The position numbers were made by a program, and so were the translations under genes. Of a stretch of 64,000 nucleotides of DNA, positions 49,341 to 57,469 are shown piece by piece. Position 1 is the stretch's first letter, and every line of letters begins with the position of its first letter. The DNA comes from an uncultured Parabacteroides sp. (GTDB taxonomy: Bacteria > Bacteroidota > Bacteroidia > Bacteroidales > Tannerellaceae), in NCBI GenBank assembly GCA_937894065.1, contig CALCST010000023.1, positions 406,046 through 470,045 on the forward strand, written 5' to 3'. A model generated the notes under the pieces. It made no database searches. It was given only the letters and a program-made list of their open reading frames with translations, and had not been told where the DNA came from.

Positions 49341-50165
49341 ATGGAATACAAGAATTATCTTTATATCGCAATACGTGCGGCATTGGATGCCGGAAAGTCT
49401 ATTTTGGATATTTACAATAATCCTGATTCTGATTTTGGTGTTGAAATGAAGGCTGATAACTCTCCTTTGACATTGGCAGACAAAGCTTCGAATGAAGTTA
49501 TTGTTAAAATTCTATCTACTACTTCAATACCAGTGCTGAGTGAGGAAGAATTACAAGTACCTTATAGTGAAAGAAAGAATTGGAACACTCTTTGGGTTGT
49601 TGATCCGCTTGACGGAACAAAGGAATTTATAAAGAAAAACGGTGAGTTTACTGTGAATATAGCATTGGTGGTGAATCATGTTCCGGTGCTTGGTGTTATC
49701 TATGTTCCAGTAAGAAAAGAACTTTATTTCTCATCCGATAATATGGGAGCATATAAACTTTCTGATGTGGATTGTATGACTCAGCCTTCGTATGACGAAA
49801 TAAAAGAAAGAGCTTCTAAATTACCATTGGCAGCAGCACATCAGGGAATTGTTGTTGTTGCTTCCCGTTCTCATCAGACAGAAGAAACAACAAGATATAT
49901 TGATAATCTTCGTAAGAAAGGCTTGCCAGTAACATTGATAAGCAGCGGCAGCAGTTTGAAGATTTGTCTTGTTGCAGAAGGCTCAGCTGATATATATCCA
50001 CGATTTGCCCCAACTATGGAGTGGGACACGGCAGCCGGACATGCAATTGCCCGTGGCGCAGGATGTGAGATATATCATATAGATGAAAAAACACCGATAA
50101 AGTATAACAAGGAAGATTTAAAAAATCCTTGGTTTGTCGTAAAATCGGTATCTTCCGTTTCGTGA
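49341..50165 (+). CDS. cysQ: 3'(2'),5'-bisphosphate nucleotidase CysQ
   Basis: 274 residues of the inositol-monophosphatase fold. Metal-site motifs: the Glu pair in PVLSEEELQVPY, VVDPLDGTKEFIKKNGEFTV and EWDTAAGHAIARGAG. Removes the 3'-phosphate of PAP (and PAPS), relieving product inhibition of sulfotransferases. It opens a same-strand cluster with a carrier, CysC, CysD, CysN and a sulfotransferase, which supports PAP as the true substrate. Confidence 0.92.
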   Translation: MEYKNYLYIAIRAALDAGKSILDIYNNPDSDFGVEMKADNSPLTLADKASNEVIVKILSTTSIPVLSEEELQVPYSERKNWNTLWVVDPLDGTKEFIKKNGEFTVNIALVVNHVPVLGVIYVPVRKELYFSSDNMGAYKLSDVDCMTQPSYDEIKERASKLPLAAAHQGIVVVASRSHQTEETTRYIDNLRKKGLPVTLISSGSSLKICLVAEGSADIYPRFAPTMEWDTAAGHAIARGAGCEIYHIDEKTPIKYNKEDLKNPWFVVKSVSSVS

Positions 50166-50236
50166 CAATATTGGTCTATTTGTATTATTGTGCTTAAATC
50201 TGAGTGCAATTTTCCAAAACTCATCCAATATCTTCG

Positions 50237-50244
50237 TATATTTG
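50237..50244 (+). promoter_or_regulatory. -7 box before the SLC13-type carrier
   Basis: TATATTTG fits TAnnTTTG, 33 bases before the ATG. It may give a second transcript inside the sulfation cluster. Confidence 0.45.
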
Positions 50245-50276
50245 TGGCTAAATCTGTAAAGAAATAAGATATTGGC

Positions 50277-51830
50277 ATGAGTTTTGAAATATTTTTTGTA
50301 TTGGCAGTGCTAGCCGGAATGATAGCTGCCCTTATTTGGGATCAGATGCGTCCGGGAATGGTGCTGCTGACAGTCTCAGTACTGTTTCTTTGTGCCGGAA
50401 TACTAACCCCTAAGGAAATGTTGGAAGGTTTTAGTAATAAGGGCATGATAACTGTTGGTATGCTTTTCCTGGTAAGTGAAGGTGTCAGGCAAAGCGGGGC
50501 GTTGGGTAAGCTTATAAAGAAATTATTACCAAGGAAAAGTACCACTATTTTCCAGGCCCAGTTAAGGATGCTTCCCTCAATAGCATTTATTTCTGCATTT
50601 CTCAACAACACGCCTGTTGTTGTAATATTTGCCCCTATTATAAAAAGATGGGCTGAACATGTTAAACTTCCGTCAACAAAATTTCTTATACCTCTGTCAT
50701 ATGTGACTATTCTGGGTGGTATGTGTACATTGATTGGTACGTCAACAAATCTGGTGGTTCACGGAATGATATTGGAAGCAGGATATGAAGGCTTTACTAT
50801 GTTTGAATTGGGCAAAGTCGGCTTTTTCATTGCTTTGTTCGGAATGATTTACCTTTTCATATTCTCAAACAAGCTTCTTCCGGATTCTTCACGTAAAACT
50901 GACTCTGATGATTCTTCTGAGGAAGAACTTGGAAATCTGCATAAAGTTGAAGCCGTGCTTGGAGCTCGTTTCCCAGGTTTGAATAAGACATTGGGCGAAT
51001 TTAATTTTACTCGCCATTATGGTGCTATTGTTAAAGAAGTAATAAGCGGAGGAAGAAGGTTTACTCATAATCTGGATAAAGTCCGTTTGAATGAGGGTGA
51101 CACTTTGGTATTGTGGGCAGATGATACGTTCATTCCGACATGGGGTGAATCCAGTGTCTTCCTTATGCTTGCCAATGGAAAAGATTCACAGGAAGAAGTT
51201 TCGCCAAAGAAACGTATGTTGGCTTTGGGATTGTTGATTTTCATGATTCTTGGAGCAACAATAGGAGAATTGCCAATAACGAAAGAAACATTCCCGGATT
51301 TGAAACTGGATATGTTCTTTTTCGTTTGTATAACTACAATAATTATGGCATGGACAAAGATTTTCCCACCTAAGAAATATACGAAATATATTTCGTGGGA
51401 TATTCTGATAACTATTGCCTGTGCTTTTGCTATCAGCAAAGCAATGGTTAATTCGGGCGTAGCTGATATGATAGCACATTATATAATAGGTATGACAGAC
51501 CGACTTGGCCCTTATGCTCTTTTGGCTGTAATATTTATTATAACTAATATTTTCACCGAACTTATAACCAATAATGCAGCTGCAGCATTAAGTTTCCCGA
51601 TAGCTCTTTCAGTAGCAAATCAGTTGGGTGTTGAACCAACTCCTTTCTTTGTTGTTATATGTATGGCTGCTTCTGCCAGTTTCAGTACGCCTATTGGTTA
51701 TCAGACAAATCTGATAGTTCAAGGTATCGGTGGATACAAGTTTACGGATTTCGTTAAAATCGGATTGCCTTTAAACTTTATTACATTCCTGATTTCAATA
51801 TTCCTGATTCCTTTGATATGGGAATTTTAA
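50277..51830 (+). CDS. SLC13/DASS-family anion carrier with a TrkA-C domain, probable sulfate permease
   Basis: 517 residues, about ten to twelve membrane helices. The two Na/substrate loops are visible as FLNNTPVVVIFAPI and TELITNNAAAALSFPIA, each followed by a hairpin (TLIGTSTNLVVHGMILEAGY and SFSTPIGYQTNLIVQGIGGY). A cytoplasmic TrkA-C-like domain (residues about 215-300, LDKVRLNEGDTLVLWADD) interrupts the helices; one such copy is unusual only in being short. Sulfate is inferred as substrate from its place between cysQ and cysC. Confidence 0.88.
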   Translation: MSFEIFFVLAVLAGMIAALIWDQMRPGMVLLTVSVLFLCAGILTPKEMLEGFSNKGMITVGMLFLVSEGVRQSGALGKLIKKLLPRKSTTIFQAQLRMLPSIAFISAFLNNTPVVVIFAPIIKRWAEHVKLPSTKFLIPLSYVTILGGMCTLIGTSTNLVVHGMILEAGYEGFTMFELGKVGFFIALFGMIYLFIFSNKLLPDSSRKTDSDDSSEEELGNLHKVEAVLGARFPGLNKTLGEFNFTRHYGAIVKEVISGGRRFTHNLDKVRLNEGDTLVLWADDTFIPTWGESSVFLMLANGKDSQEEVSPKKRMLALGLLIFMILGATIGELPITKETFPDLKLDMFFFVCITTIIMAWTKIFPPKKYTKYISWDILITIACAFAISKAMVNSGVADMIAHYIIGMTDRLGPYALLAVIFIITNIFTELITNNAAAALSFPIALSVANQLGVEPTPFFVVICMAASASFSTPIGYQTNLIVQGIGGYKFTDFVKIGLPLNFITFLISIFLIPLIWEF

Positions 51831-51908
51831 GGGATTGCTGTTTGCAAGTGAAGTTAAGCTTGCCGAAAATAATGACTTGAATAAAGAAAAACATAAAACA
51901 AAAATATA

Positions 51909-52505
51909 ATGGAGGAAACAAAAACTCATAATGTTTATCCAATCTTCGACAAGATGATGACAAGAAAGGATAAGGAAGAATTGCTTGGACAACGTGGGTT
52001 GATGGTTTGGTTTACAGGCCTGAGCGGTTCAGGAAAAAGTACCATTGCAATAGCTTTGGAGCGTGAGTTGCACAAACGTGGTTTGTTGTGCCGTATTCTC
52101 GACGGAGATAATATAAGAAGCGGAATAAATAATAATCTTGGTTTTTCACCTGAGGACAGAGTGGAAAATATTCGCCGTATAGCAGAAGTAGGAAAGTTGT
52201 TTGTTGAAACTGGAGTTATAACTCTTGCAGCATTCATAAGTCCGAATAATGATTTGCGAAAGATGGCAGCCGATATTATCGGTAAAGACAGCTTTATGGA
52301 AGTGTATGTAAGTACGCCGATTGAAGAATGTGAGCGTCGTGACGTGAAAGGTTTATATGCACGTGCCCGTAAAGGAGAAATAAAGGATTTTACCGGTGTG
52401 TCAGCTCCGTTTGAAGCTCCGGAGAATCCGGATTTGACATTGGATACATCAAAATTGTCTGTTGAGGAATCAGTAAAATTGCTTTTGGAAAAGATTCTCG
52501 GTTGA
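51909..52505 (+). CDS. cysC: Adenylylsulfate kinase
   Basis: 198 residues. P-loop GLSGSGKST, then RILDGDNIRSGINNNLGFSP (APS-binding), ENIRRIAEVGKLF and the lid region. Phosphorylates APS to PAPS. The gene is upstream of cysD and cysN on the same strand and is separate, not fused to cysN. A start at 51909 is consistent with a usual N-terminal tail before the P-loop. Confidence 0.94.
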   Translation: MEETKTHNVYPIFDKMMTRKDKEELLGQRGLMVWFTGLSGSGKSTIAIALERELHKRGLLCRILDGDNIRSGINNNLGFSPEDRVENIRRIAEVGKLFVETGVITLAAFISPNNDLRKMAADIIGKDSFMEVYVSTPIEECERRDVKGLYARARKGEIKDFTGVSAPFEAPENPDLTLDTSKLSVEESVKLLLEKILG

Positions 52506-52661
52506 CAAGGAAACAAGGAAACAAGTTGACAAGGGAACAAGTTGACAAGAGTTTGTAGACGATTAAGAGTGAAATGATTGGTATTAATCCTTGTCAATTC
52601 GTCAACTCGTCCTCTTTTCAACTCAAAACTCATAAACTTAAAAACTAAAAAACTCAAAAAT
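52503..52661 (+). repeat. Composite intergenic repeat with A-rich leader (copy 13)
   Basis: TTGACAAGGAAACAAGGAAA, repeated TTGACAAG words, then CCTTGTCAATTCGTCAACTC and ACTCATAAACTTAAAAACTA leader words ending one base before the cysD ATG. It begins at the cysC stop codon. Confidence 0.8.
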
Positions 52662-53570
52662 ATGTCTGATTATAAATTAAGCCATTTACAGGAACTTGAG
52701 GCTGAATCAATTCACATCATACGTGAAGTAGCAGCGGAGTTTGAGAATCCGGTTATGCTTTATTCAATTGGAAAAGATTCATCTGTGATGGTGCGCCTTG
52801 CAGAAAAGGCTTTTGCTCCGGGTAAAGTTCCTTTCCCTTTGATGCATATTGATTCAAAATGGAAATTCAAGGAAATGATAGAGTTCCGCGATAATTACGC
52901 TAAAGAATTTGGATGGAACTTGATTGTTGAATCAAATATGGAGGCTTTCAGAGCCGGTGTCGGACCTTTCACTCACGGAAGTAAGGTGCATACTGATTTG
53001 ATGAAAACCCAGGCTTTGCTCCAGGCATTAGACAAATATAAATTTGACGCAGCTTTTGGCGGTGCTCGTCGTGATGAAGAGAAGAGCCGTGCCAAGGAAA
53101 GAATTTTCTCATTCCGAGACAAATTTCATCAGTGGGACCCAAAGAACCAGCGTCCGGAATTGTGGGACATATACAATGCCCGTGTTCACAAAGGCGAAAG
53201 TATCCGTGTTTTCCCGTTGTCAAACTGGACAGAATTGGATATCTGGCAATATATAAGATTGGAGAATATTCCAATTGTTCCATTGTATTTTGCAAAAGAA
53301 AGACCGATTGTTGAAATTGACGGTAATCTGATTATGGCAGATGATGACCGTTTGCCTGAACAATACAGAGATAAAATCCAGATGCGAAAAGTTCGTTTCA
53401 GAACATTAGGCTGCTGGCCGCTGACTGGTGCAGTTGAAAGCGATGCTGATACAATTGAAAAGATTGTAGAAGAGATGATGACAACAACAAAGAGCGAGAG
53501 AACAACTCGTGTTATCGATTTCGACCAGGATGCAAGTATGGAACAGAAAAAACGTGAGGGTTATTTTTAA
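52662..53570 (+). CDS. cysD: Sulfate adenylyltransferase subunit 2 (ATP sulfurylase small subunit)
   Basis: 302 residues from ATG 52662; the open frame to 52578 is repeat DNA. PP-loop pyrophosphatase fold: MLYSIGKDSSVMVRLAEKAF, FGGARRDEEKSRAKERIFSF, and the C-terminal MRKVRFRTLGCWPLTGAVES. With CysN it makes APS from sulfate and ATP. Thirteen bases separate it from cysN. Confidence 0.95.
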   Translation: MSDYKLSHLQELEAESIHIIREVAAEFENPVMLYSIGKDSSVMVRLAEKAFAPGKVPFPLMHIDSKWKFKEMIEFRDNYAKEFGWNLIVESNMEAFRAGVGPFTHGSKVHTDLMKTQALLQALDKYKFDAAFGGARRDEEKSRAKERIFSFRDKFHQWDPKNQRPELWDIYNARVHKGESIRVFPLSNWTELDIWQYIRLENIPIVPLYFAKERPIVEIDGNLIMADDDRLPEQYRDKIQMRKVRFRTLGCWPLTGAVESDADTIEKIVEEMMTTTKSERTTRVIDFDQDASMEQKKREGYF

Positions 53571-53583
53571 TAAATTGGAAATC

Positions 53584-55014
53584 ATGGAAAGTAATCTAGA
53601 TATAAAAGCCTTTTTGGATAAAGACGAACAGAAGGATTTGTTGCGCTTCCTTACAGCCGGTTCTGTGGATGACGGAAAGTCAACATTGATTGGCCGACTG
53701 CTTTTTGACAGCAAGAAATTGTATGAAGACCAGCTGGACGCTTTGGAACGCGACAGTAAAAGAATGGGAAATGCCGGCGACCATATTGACTATGCTTTGC
53801 TTCTTGACGGATTGAAGGCGGAACGTGAGCAAGGTATTACAATTGATGTTGCCTACAGATATTTCAGCACAAACAACAGAAAGTTTATCATCGCTGACAC
53901 TCCGGGTCATGAGCAATATACAAGAAATATGATTACCGGCGGTTCAACAGCAAACCTTGCCATTATTCTTGTTGACGCACGTACGGGAGTGATTACTCAG
54001 ACACGTCGCCATACTTATCTGGTGTCATTGCTTGGAATACGCCACGTTGTCCTTGCAGTGAACAAGATGGACTTGGTAGACTTCAATAAGGAAGTGTTTG
54101 ATAAGATTGTTGCAGATTATATGTCGTTTGTAGCTCCTCTTGCTATCGACGATGTAACTTGCATTCCTTTGTCTGCACTCGATGGCGACAATGTTGTTGA
54201 GAAGAGTGACCGCACTCCTTGGTATGAAGGACCGGCATTGCTTGATTTCCTTGAAAACGTTCCAATCGACAAGGATCGCAATTATGACGATTTCCGTTAT
54301 CCTGTTCAGTTCGTTTTACGTCCAAATTTGGATTTCAGAGGTTTCTGCGGTAAAGTGGCAAGCGGCGTTGTAAGAAAGGGAGATGCTGTTATGGCTTTGC
54401 CTTCAGGAAAGACATCAAAGGTCAAGAGCATTGTAACTTATGAAGGAGAAATCGAAGAAGCTTTCCCTCCAATGTCTGTTACTCTTACTTTGGAAGATGA
54501 AATCGACATCTCAAGAGGAGAGATGCTTGTTCATCCGGACAACAAACCATATGAAGGCAGAAACTTTGAGGCAATGCTTGTGTGGATGGACGAAGAACCG
54601 ATGGATGTCAGCAAGCAGTTCTATATCAAGCATACAACAAATACAACTCGTGCAAGAATCGACGGAATAAAATATAAGGTGAATGTGAACACAATGGAAC
54701 AGTCAGAAGTTGATCACCTTGTATTGAATGAAATCGGCCGTGTTGTTTTTTCAACAGGAAAAGAATTATTCTTTGACCCTTATAAGAAGAACAAGCAGAC
54801 TGGCGCGTTTATCCTTATAGACCCAATTACAAATAATACCTCTGCCGTTGGTATGATAATCGACAAGGTTGAGGCAAATCAGCAGTTGAACGACAATGGC
54901 GTAATAACATTGAATTTGCCTGAACTCGGCATTTCTCCAGAACATTATGATGCCGTTGAACGTGTTTGTAAGGAAATTGAGAAAAACGGAGTTGAACTGA
55001 GAGTAATTAAGTAA
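53584..55014 (+). CDS. cysN: Sulfate adenylyltransferase subunit 1 (GTPase subunit)
   Basis: 476 residues from ATG 53584; the ORF extends upstream only into cysD. GTPase motifs: TAGSVDDGKSTLIGRL (G1), DTPGHEQYTRNM (G3), NKMDLVD (G4), then EF-Tu-like domains II and III. No CysC domain is fused at the C-terminus. GTP hydrolysis drives the energetically poor formation of APS by CysD. Confidence 0.95.
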   Translation: MESNLDIKAFLDKDEQKDLLRFLTAGSVDDGKSTLIGRLLFDSKKLYEDQLDALERDSKRMGNAGDHIDYALLLDGLKAEREQGITIDVAYRYFSTNNRKFIIADTPGHEQYTRNMITGGSTANLAIILVDARTGVITQTRRHTYLVSLLGIRHVVLAVNKMDLVDFNKEVFDKIVADYMSFVAPLAIDDVTCIPLSALDGDNVVEKSDRTPWYEGPALLDFLENVPIDKDRNYDDFRYPVQFVLRPNLDFRGFCGKVASGVVRKGDAVMALPSGKTSKVKSIVTYEGEIEEAFPPMSVTLTLEDEIDISRGEMLVHPDNKPYEGRNFEAMLVWMDEEPMDVSKQFYIKHTTNTTRARIDGIKYKVNVNTMEQSEVDHLVLNEIGRVVFSTGKELFFDPYKKNKQTGAFILIDPITNNTSAVGMIIDKVEANQQLNDNGVITLNLPELGISPEHYDAVERVCKEIEKNGVELRVIK

Positions 55015-55019
55015 TATAG

Positions 55020-55134
55020 TCAGTTGACGAGGAAACAAGTTGACAAGGGAATGAGTTATGGTTATTATGTCTTGTCAACTTGTCTCTGATGCCTTGTCAA
55101 CTTTATTAAAGTAATAGAACTAAATTAATATATA
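55020..55134 (+). repeat. Composite intergenic repeat (copy 14)
   Basis: CAGTTGACGAGGAAACAAGT, TTGACAAGG, then TCTTGTCAACTTGTCTCTGA and GCCTTGTCAAC, and an AT-rich leader to the sulfotransferase ATG. It lies six bases past the cysN stop. Confidence 0.78.
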
Positions 55135-56238
55135 ATGGGACTTATTGAATTTGACAAACTTCCGATAAATACTCTGGTTGGTGCAGACTGGGATACTTTC
55201 AAGAAGGTTACTGCAAATCAGAATATAGAGGACGGTTATAAAGGCAAATACAGACTGACAAAAGGTGTTTGCCGTCTATTGAGTCTGTTGAAGCCACTTG
55301 AGGATAGCCGCTATAAGAAGATTGCCGACAAACCATTGGAAATGGATCCTTTGTTTGTGCTCGGACATTGGAGAAGCGGTACTACTTTTGTGCATAATAT
55401 CCTTGCCTGCGACAAGCATTTCGGATACACAACAACATATCAGACAGTATTCCCTAATCTTATGTTGTGGGGACAGGGATTCTTCAAGAAGAATATGTCT
55501 TTTCTGATGCCGGACCACAGACCGACAGACAATATGGAACTGAAAGTGGATTTGCCTCAGGAAGAAGAATTCGCTTTGTCAAATATGATGCCATACACTT
55601 ATTATAATTTCTGGTTCTTCCCTCAGAGAATGTTGGAATATTGTGATAAGTATTTGCTATTTAATGATATTTCAGAAAGTGAAAGACAGATTTGGAAAGA
55701 CACTTTCCTGCGTCTTGTGAAAGTTTCGCTTTACAATACTGGTGGAACACAATATTTGAGTAAGAATCCTCCACATACAGGAAGAGTGAAGACTTTGGTG
55801 GAAATGTTCCCTAATGCCAAGTTCATTTATTTGAAGCGTAATCCATATACAGTGTATGAAAGTACACGCAGTTTCTTCACAAACACAATAAAGCCTTTGA
55901 TGCTTCAGAATATTTCTGACGAAGAACTGATAAAGAATTTCGTTGAGGTTTATAAAAGGTTGTATTATAAGTACGAAGAAGAGAAACATCTTATTCCTGA
56001 AGGCAATCTTATCGAAGTTAAATTCGAAGATTTTGAAAAAGATGCATTTGGAATGACTGAGGAAATATACAGAACTCTTGATTTGCCAAACTTCAATGAA
56101 TCAAAAGCTAGTATCGAAGCTTATTTGGGTAAGAAAAAAGGCTACAAAAAGAATCAGTACAAATACGAAGATGCGACAGTTAAGACAGTTGAAGAAAACT
56201 GGGGTATGGCATTGAAGGAATGGGGATATAATTTGTAG
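55135..56238 (+). CDS. PAPS-dependent sulfotransferase
   Basis: 367 residues, cytoplasmic (no signal peptide). The 5'-phosphosulfate loop is GHWRSGTTFVHNIL at residues 77-90; the 3'-phosphate part is FIYLKRNPYTVYESTRSFF near 230-248; acidic residues PQEEEFALSNM near 141 may form the acceptor site. It belongs to the bacterial sulfotransferase family that includes B. thetaiotaomicron BT_0416, which sulfonates cholesterol and steroids (literature, recalled). The cysDNC and cysQ genes upstream supply PAPS and remove PAP. The acceptor here is inferred, not shown. Confidence 0.88.
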   Translation: MGLIEFDKLPINTLVGADWDTFKKVTANQNIEDGYKGKYRLTKGVCRLLSLLKPLEDSRYKKIADKPLEMDPLFVLGHWRSGTTFVHNILACDKHFGYTTTYQTVFPNLMLWGQGFFKKNMSFLMPDHRPTDNMELKVDLPQEEEFALSNMMPYTYYNFWFFPQRMLEYCDKYLLFNDISESERQIWKDTFLRLVKVSLYNTGGTQYLSKNPPHTGRVKTLVEMFPNAKFIYLKRNPYTVYESTRSFFTNTIKPLMLQNISDEELIKNFVEVYKRLYYKYEEEKHLIPEGNLIEVKFEDFEKDAFGMTEEIYRTLDLPNFNESKASIEAYLGKKKGYKKNQYKYEDATVKTVEENWGMALKEWGYNL

Positions 56239-56274
56239 TAGATTTTGTTCATGCTTTAAGTTTATTTGTGTTCA

Positions 56275-57240
56275 ATGAAGGGGTTAGGTAGAATTAAGAA
56301 TTTTGTTTTATGTCTGTTCTCGCTTGCTTGCGGTTTTACTTCTGCTGATGCTCAGGAAGAAGCTATCAAGTATGGCAATATGGACAATTGGGTTGTCCGC
56401 AAGATTACAGAATCTAAAATAATAGGCGGTAACACAAAACTGCTATATGAACTTGGACCTTCCGATACTATCGTCGGAAGTATTCCATACACCAATAAGG
56501 GCGGTTCGCCATGGGCAACATCAAATGTCATGGCAAAAATTGCCGGTATTGTCAAGACAAATACATCTGTATTTCCTGAAAGACGAGGTAACGGATGGTG
56601 CGTCCGAATGGAAACCCGAATGGAAAGAGTGAAAGCATTGGGCTTTATTGATATTGAGGTCGTTGCTGCCGGTTCAACATTTCTTGGAACGATTCATGAG
56701 CCAATAAAGGGAACTCAGAATCCGCAGAGTATGTTGTTGAGCGGTGTTCCTTTCACCAAGCGCCCGAAAGCATTGAAGTTTGACTATAAGACAAAAGTCA
56801 TGCCTGAAATGTATCGTGTGAGAAGCACCGGATTCAGCAGTAAAACAAAGATTCCCGGACAAGACTCAATTGCTGTAGTCTTGCTTCTGCAGAAAAGATG
56901 GGAAGACAAGGACGGAAATGTCTTTGCCAAAAGGGTAGGTACAATGATACAACGCTTCTCAAAGTCTAGCAACGGATGGGTAAATGGAGCAGAATTTCCT
57001 GTATTGTATGGTAATATAACTTCTAAGCCGGAATACAAAGACTATATGCGTATTCAGGTTGAGGAAAGATATACAGTGAACAGTCAAGGAAAAAGTGTTC
57101 CTATCAAGGAAGTAGGATGGGCCGGAGCAAACGAAACGCCAACTCATATTGTTCTGCAGTTCGTTTCCAGTCATGGTGGAGCATATATCGGCTCTCCGGG
57201 AAATACATTTTGGGTGGACAATGTAAAATTTGTATATTAG
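56275..57240 (+). CDS. PCMD-domain secreted protein next to the sulfotransferase
   Basis: 321 residues from ATG 56275. A signal peptide (IKNFVLCLFSLACGFTSADA) precedes a PCMD-like (putative carbohydrate metabolism) domain: YGNMDNWVVRKITESKIIGG, NGWCVRMETRMERVKALGF and the ending GNTFWVDNVKFVY. The domain is common in Bacteroidetes and resembles carbohydrate-binding modules; no enzymatic residues are known. It lies only 36 bases after the sulfotransferase gene, so a shared transcript is likely, but its part in sulfation is not evident. Confidence 0.75.
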   Translation: MKGLGRIKNFVLCLFSLACGFTSADAQEEAIKYGNMDNWVVRKITESKIIGGNTKLLYELGPSDTIVGSIPYTNKGGSPWATSNVMAKIAGIVKTNTSVFPERRGNGWCVRMETRMERVKALGFIDIEVVAAGSTFLGTIHEPIKGTQNPQSMLLSGVPFTKRPKALKFDYKTKVMPEMYRVRSTGFSSKTKIPGQDSIAVVLLLQKRWEDKDGNVFAKRVGTMIQRFSKSSNGWVNGAEFPVLYGNITSKPEYKDYMRIQVEERYTVNSQGKSVPIKEVGWAGANETPTHIVLQFVSSHGGAYIGSPGNTFWVDNVKFVY

Positions 57241-57265
57241 GAGCGGATTTGTTTGTAACTTATTC

Positions 57266-57420
57266 AAGGTAGTTGACAAGGAAACGAGTTGACAAGTTGA
57301 CGAGGCTTAAGGTAAAAAACTATTCCTCCTTGACTTCTTGGCTTCTTAGCTCCTTTATAAAAGTTAATTTCCCTTGTCAACTCGGCTCTGAAGCCTTGTC
57401 AACTTTTAAGTTATACAACT
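57266..57420 (+). repeat. Composite intergenic repeat (copy 15)
   Basis: GTTGACAAGGAAACGAGTTG, core GCTTAAGGTAAAAAACTATT, 8-mer words CTCCTTGACTTCTTGGCTTC, then CCCTTGTCAACTCGG and GCCTTGTCAAC. It ends about 50 bases before the ligA ATG. Confidence 0.8.
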
Positions 57421-57469
57421 TCCCATACTCAAAGTGTTAAATTAATATTGAACAGATACTTATTATAAT

